Shown: positions 13,522-16,309 of the stretch, in pieces
Layout: every line of letters begins with the position of its first letter
How positions within the stretch are numbered: position 1 is the first letter of the stretch
From: Clostridia bacterium
GTDB lineage: Bacteria; Bacillota; Clostridia; Oscillospirales; CAG-272
Assembly (NCBI GenBank): GCA_900753285.1
Contig: CAADYN010000019.1
Coordinates: 1 to 16,309, forward strand
Length of the DNA: 16,309 nt
Direction of reading: 5' to 3'
Position numbers and translations under genes: made by a program
Notes under the pieces: model-generated
Seen by the model: the letters and a program-made list of their open reading frames with translations, nothing else
Databases searched by the model: none
What the model was told of the DNA's origin: nothing

Positions 13522-14775
13522 ATGAACAGAAAGCTGAAAATCGGCGTGTTCGGCGGTGCGAGAGGAAACACCATGATTCAAAATCTCCTGCACCATCCCG
13601 ACGCTGAGCTGACCGCGGTATGCGACAAATACGAGCCGCTTCTCAGACAAGCCGAAAAAAGCGCGCAAGAGGCGGGACTTCATATCGAGTGCTTCCGCGA
13701 CTTTGATGAATTTTTGAAGTGCGACATGGACGCCGTAGTCCTCGCAAATTACGCAACGGAGCACGCGACCTACGCCATCCGCTGTCTCAACGCAGGAAAG
13801 CACGTGCTGAGCGAAGTCCTCCCCAGTGAGACTATGGCGCAGGCGGCGGAGCTTATCGAAACGGTGGAGAAAACCGGACTTGTCTACGCATACGCCGAAA
13901 ATTACTGCTACATGGACGTGACATTCGATATGTGGCGGCAGTACAAGGAAGGCGCGATTGGAGACGTGACCTATGCCGAATGCGAGTACATCCACGACTG
14001 CTCCGGAGCATGGATCGGCTTGACCTACGGAGACACCTCGCACTGGCGCAACCACCTCTGCCCTACCTTCTACTGCACGCACTCCCTCGGACCTATCATG
14101 ATGATAACGGGTCGTCGTCCGGTGCAGGTCGTTGGTTTTGAAAATCCGCCGATTGAGGAATTTTACAAGCTCGGACACGCCGGAGGACACGCAAGCGGCA
14201 TAGAAATGGTAACTCTTGACAACGGAGCTATCGTCAAAAGCATCCACGGTCCGCTGAAGCTCGAGCCGCCGCACACAAAATACGAGGTGTACGCGACAAA
14301 GGGCTACATAGGCACTGTTGACGGCGGAACGCTCAGGCTGTACAAGGAAACTCCCGGCAAATTGGCTGAGGGGAGCAACGAATACTACCACCCCGAGAAG
14401 TTCGTTTCAGCCGAGCTTGCGAAAAACAGCAGACTTGCCACACACGGCGGAAGCGATTTCTACCCCACGCATTTCTTCATACAGAAGATTCTCGGAAGAG
14501 ACGAGGGAAAGTGGTCCATCGACGTGTATCAGGCTGTCGACATGGGAATCTGCGGAATCCTCGCGCACCGCTCCATCCTCGGCGGAAATATTCCCGTGAA
14601 GATACCCGACCTGCGCGATCCTGCCGAAAGAGATAAGTGGAGACACGACAACGCCTGCACGAATCCCGAGGTTGCCGGAGACGCTGTCCTGCCCTGCTCA
14701 TCCTATCCCGAACGCGCCCTGACTCCCGAGCAAGCCGCAAAAAACCGCAGAATCTGGGAAGAGTCGCAGAAATAA
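13522..14775 (+). CDS. Gfo/Idh/MocA-fold protein, GH109-like candidate NAD-dependent glycosidase
   Basis: A 417-residue cytoplasmic protein. The N-terminal Rossmann domain has the dinucleotide motif KIGVFGGARGN (residues 6-16) and HVLSEVLPSE at 94-103. The C-terminal alpha/beta domain carries AENYCY (125-130), YIHD (156-159) and FYCTHSLGP (183-191). Ordinary oxidoreductases of this superfamily have EKP at the position of E98-V99-L100; the catalytic Lys is absent here. The EV(L)P, EN..Y, YIHD and THxLGP pattern is instead that of GH109 enzymes, which cleave glycosides through a transient NAD-dependent oxidation. I infer a glycosidase or sugar-eliminating activity; substrate unknown. ATG 13522 has AAGGG seven bases upstream. 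The gene is monocistronic, with its own promoter and terminator. Confidence 0.85.
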   Translation: MNRKLKIGVFGGARGNTMIQNLLHHPDAELTAVCDKYEPLLRQAEKSAQEAGLHIECFRDFDEFLKCDMDAVVLANYATEHATYAIRCLNAGKHVLSEVLPSETMAQAAELIETVEKTGLVYAYAENYCYMDVTFDMWRQYKEGAIGDVTYAECEYIHDCSGAWIGLTYGDTSHWRNHLCPTFYCTHSLGPIMMITGRRPVQVVGFENPPIEEFYKLGHAGGHASGIEMVTLDNGAIVKSIHGPLKLEPPHTKYEVYATKGYIGTVDGGTLRLYKETPGKLAEGSNEYYHPEKFVSAELAKNSRLATHGGSDFYPTHFFIQKILGRDEGKWSIDVYQAVDMGICGILAHRSILGGNIPVKIPDLRDPAERDKWRHDNACTNPEVAGDAVLPCSSYPERALTPEQAAKNRRIWEESQK

Positions 14776-14790
14776 CGACGCTTATATAGC

Positions 14791-14827
14791 AAAACAGTCC
14801 CGCAGTTTTTCCTGTAGGACTGTTTTT
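14791..14827 (+). terminator. Intrinsic terminator after the Gfo/Idh/MocA-fold gene
   Basis: AAAACAGTCC (14791-14800) pairs with GGACTGTTTT (14817-14826) and runs into further T residues. On the opposite strand the stem is followed by only four T, so it may weakly stop the convergent minus-strand gene as well. Confidence 0.85.
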
Positions 14828-14914
14828 TGTTGGAGTTTCCACCTGCCACTCACGCTGTTACTTCTTAATCCTGCGGCTTACTAAGAATCCGGTATTGTTC
14901 AAGCGAAATCACCG

Positions 14915-15244
14915 TCACTCCCTTATATATTTTCGGTCCGCGGCGGGAATCGTGTCCTCAGACTTATATCTTTCCACTCTCATGTGAAGATTGTATTTGT
15001 CTCTCAGCTCCGCTATCTTTTTCATCATGGGAGACTGATGGTGCAGGTCGATGCTTTCCTGATTTTCCCAGATGTCAATCAGCAGAACCGTTTCTTCGTC
15101 GCCCATCGGAAAGAAATAGTCGTATCTGATGTTTCCCTCTTCCTTTCTGATAGCGTCAACAGTACCGCTTGATATCATCTCATGTGCAAACTTTCGCGCG
15201 GCACCGTTTTCGCCGGAATAATATATATTTACAACTATGCTCAC
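14915..15244 (-). CDS. ABM-domain protein, putative quinol monooxygenase-like
   Basis: A 109-residue cytoplasmic protein with the ferredoxin-like 'antibiotic biosynthesis monooxygenase' fold (YgiN/Dabb-like superfamily), cofactor-free oxygenases or stress proteins acting on quinone-like compounds. The visible pattern is a first strand IVVNIYYS, the central EEGNIRYDYFFP, the strand ETVLLIDIWENQESIDLHHQSPMMKK (about residues 50-75) and a final strand MRVERY. Length is normal for the family. The start is GTG at 15242-15244, with GGAGG nine bases upstream; no ATG lies in a suitable place. It is convergent with the preceding gene and lies downstream of the MetRS-domain fragment on the same strand. 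Substrate cannot be inferred. Confidence 0.8.
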   Translation of the reverse strand: MSIVVNIYYSGENGAARKFAHEMISSGTVDAIRKEEGNIRYDYFFPMGDEETVLLIDIWENQESIDLHHQSPMMKKIAELRDKYNLHMRVERYKSEDTIPAADRKYIRE

Positions 15245-15343
15245 TGTGTTTTTCCTCCGTTACAGATTATAATCCAGAAAATGGACAGTCCCTCTCGGAA
15301 TTGCCCACTTCTTACGTTAATTATGCGATTTTTCCGGAATATC

Positions 15344-15787
15344 TCAATACAGCTTTGCGCCTGCCGGAATGTGAGGATCAACCATCAAGAGATGCAGCTT
15401 TTCTTCCTCTCCCTCGTGATGTACGGCGGAGATGAGCATACCGCAGGAATCAATGCCCATCATCGGTCTCGGCGGGAGGTTTGTTATGGCTATGCAGGTC
15501 TTGCCGACAAGCTCTTCAGGCTCATAGTACGCGTGAATGCCGGAGAGAATTGTGCGGTTTGTGCCTGTTCCGTCGTCGAGAGTGAACTTTAATAATTTCT
15601 TTGACTTCGGTACAGCTTCGCAGGCGAGAACCTTTACGGCGCGGAAGTCGGACTTGGAGAACGTCTCGAAATCAACGAATTCCTCAAACAACGGCTCTAT
15701 CTTAACGTTCGAGAAGTCTATCTTTTCCTCTGCTACAGCTTCTTCTGCCTTTGCGGGAGCTTTCTTGTCTGAGTCGAGCGACTTCAT
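15344..15787 (-). pseudogene. metG: C-terminal tRNA-binding domain of methionyl-tRNA synthetase, apparently cut off from its catalytic part
   Basis: The 147 residues match the end of a clostridial two-domain MetRS: a charged Ala/Lys/Glu linker (about 1-22), then the EMAPII/Arc1p-type OB-fold tRNA-binding domain, with DFRAVKVLACEAVPKSKKLL, TILSGIHAYYEPEELVGKT, NLPPRPMMGIDSCGMLI and DPHIPAGAKLY. The catalytic HIGH/KMSKS part is not in the window. ATG 15785-15787 has no convincing ribosome site, and the reading frame extends upstream only about 15 unrelated-looking codons to a TAG. Just beyond, at 15789, begins a structured inverted-repeat segment. The simplest reading is a metG broken by an insertion, whose 5' part may lie beyond the right edge. 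A stand-alone tRNA-binding protein is the alternative. Confidence 0.7.
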
Positions 15788-15788
15788 T

Positions 15789-15846
15789 GTCGGGATTTTC
15801 GTGACCAGCCTTAGATAAGCTCCGCTTAGCGTCTATAAGTCCCGAC
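15789..15846. repeat. Nested inverted repeats at the MetRS-fragment boundary
   Basis: GTCGGGA (15789-15795) and TCCCGAC (15840-15846) form a perfect 7-base outer stem. Inside, TAGA (15812-15815) pairs with TCTA (15832-15835), and TAAGC (15816-15820) pairs with GCTTA (15824-15828) around a TCC loop. The left foot is two bases from the first codon of the MetRS fragment. It could be a subterminal structure of an inserted element or a small structured RNA; nothing further can be decided. Confidence 0.5.
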
Positions 15847-15868
15847 CGACATCTACTCGTTTGAAGCT

Positions 15869-15944
15869 GGGGTAAGCTCAGTTACGCCTAATTCAGATAG
15901 CGGAAAATCTAATGGCGTAAGCCGTGGAGTAAGCTGGCGTAAGG
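15869..15944 (+). repeat. Four short direct repeats GGNGTAAG(C/G)
   Basis: GGGGTAAGC (15869-15877), GGCGTAAGC (15914-15922), GGAGTAAGC (15926-15934) and GGCGTAAGG (15936-15944) occur within 76 bases. The reverse form GTTACGCC also occurs near 15891. No gene occupies 15788-16025. The repeats may belong to an element end or a structured RNA. Confidence 0.45.
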
Positions 15945-15967
15945 TGGCTTCATTTTTTTGAAAACGA

Positions 15968-16015
15968 GCCGTGTGCTATACTGAAACTAACCGCTAAAAC
16001 AGTATAACACACGGC
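15968..16015 (-). terminator. Long hairpin downstream of the right-edge gene, probable terminator
   Basis: GCCGTGTG and TATACTG (15968-15983) pair with CAGTATA and CACACGGC (16000-16015), giving 15 pairs with one internal mismatch and a 16-base loop. On the minus strand it lies 10 bases after the stop of the gene at 16026 and is followed by TCGTTTTC. The T-tract is short, so an element-end palindrome is also possible. Confidence 0.55.
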
Positions 16016-16025
16016 TTAACGAAAC

Positions 16026-16309
16026 TCAATATTTTCCGTTCAGTTTACAAGCATTTCGGTTTTTCCATTCTAAAAATCTCTCTCGAAGCACTTCAACATC
16101 TTTCTCGGAATCCGTATGGAGATAAATATGATTGCGGATAAACAGCGTTTTGATTTCCGCTGCCATTTGCGAAGTATCCGCAGTTCTTTTAATAAGGTAG
16201 TAACCCAGCCGATTACTTTGACAAATGTGAGCTTTCACGCTTTGCTCTCTTTTCTCCGTCACGGTTGCTCCGGCAATATCGACCGCACAATGTAATTCAG
16301 GGAGGTATG
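16026..16309 (-). CDS. Unrecognised protein, C-terminal part (5' end outside window)
   Basis: The minus-strand frame is open from the window edge to the stop at 16026-16028, giving 94 residues. An internal GTG at 16262 could start a 78-residue protein, but the frame continues upstream with natural-looking sequence (YLPELHCAVDIAGATVTEKR), so the gene probably begins beyond the edge. The visible part is soluble, basic and helix-rich: AHICQSNRLGYYLIKRTADT, MAAEIKTLFIRNHIYLHTDS, and a charged end LRERFLEWKNRN. I do not recognise the family. Its position next to the truncated MetRS domain and the repeat-bearing spacer suggests it may belong to an inserted element. Confidence 0.5.
   Translation of the reverse strand, partial: YLPELHCAVDIAGATVTEKREQSVKAHICQSNRLGYYLIKRTADTSQMAAEIKTLFIRNHIYLHTDSEKDVEVLRERFLEWKNRNACKLNGKY

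Noticed and set aside
13516..14391. Long open frame (291 codons) on the minus strand opposite the Gfo/Idh/MocA-fold gene
   Set aside because: It lies entirely antisense to a well-supported gene, has no recognisable domain, and its composition reflects the complement of the real coding frame.
14828..14914. Spacer between the Gfo-type gene and the ABM gene, with TTCTTA/TAAGAA arms considered as a second terminator
   Set aside because: The six-base arms enclose 17 bases without a T-tract on either strand, so there is no support for a terminator or another gene.
15869..15944. Repeats considered as a CRISPR array
   Set aside because: The units are only nine bases, the spacing is irregular (10-45 bases), and there are no cas genes.
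15966..16015. GAGCCGTGTGC start of the hairpin resembles group II intron domain V
   Set aside because: The helix is longer than domain V, lacks the two-base bulge and GAAA tetraloop, and no reverse transcriptase or intron-encoded protein is visible.

Overview
The window looks like chromosomal DNA of an uncultured anaerobic Bacillota, most likely a gut Clostridia (Oscillospirales-type). The inference rests on lipoprotein signal peptides with lysine-rich starts and acidic Ser/Thr linkers, strong GGAGG ribosome sites, AraC-regulated sugar-binding lipoproteins paired with intracellular glycosidases, and a two-domain clostridial MetRS C-terminus. No taxonomic marker settles it.

Layout. Bases 1-1120 hold the 3' end of a SpoU/TrmH RNA methyltransferase, a tRNA-Arg(ACG) with its own promoter and terminator, and a DUF2284 metal-binding protein. 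On the minus strand follow a frameshifted secreted 'copper amine oxidase N-terminal' stalk protein (1120-1586) and an AraC regulator (1641-2447). The regulator is divergent from a plus-strand pair: a solute-binding lipoprotein (2593-4089) and a GH36 alpha-galactosidase-type enzyme (4093-6162). An inverted repeat lies between the two divergent promoters and is a candidate operator. A bidirectional terminator (6171-6198) separates this locus from a convergent minus-strand operon reading 11725 to 6242: an unknown lipoprotein, a second solute-binding lipoprotein, a second AraC regulator and a GH31 alpha-xylosidase-like enzyme, the last two overlapping by ATGA.

The two loci have the same design: a paralogous binding protein with an EF-hand-like calcium loop, an AraC regulator and a cytoplasmic alpha-glycosidase. 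Neither contains permease or ATPase genes. The likely job is import and trimming of plant hemicellulose-type oligosaccharides (alpha-galactosyl and alpha-xylosyl side chains) using a transporter core encoded elsewhere. A Gfo/Idh/MocA-fold protein (13522-14775) that lacks the usual catalytic lysine and resembles GH109 NAD-dependent glycosidases may add a third glycoside-cleaving activity; its promoter shares a 12-base -10 block with the GH36 locus.

Between the operon and that gene lies a decayed piece of mobile-element 'polyvalent protein' (FGDW region, nuclease-like domain, ADP-ribosyltransferase-like domain). It abuts the terminator of a tRNA-Val(GAC), which suggests an old integration site. 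The right end has an ABM-type monooxygenase, an orphan C-terminal tRNA-binding domain of methionyl-tRNA synthetase that appears cut off at about 15788 by a structured, repeat-bearing segment, and an unrecognised partial gene running off the edge.
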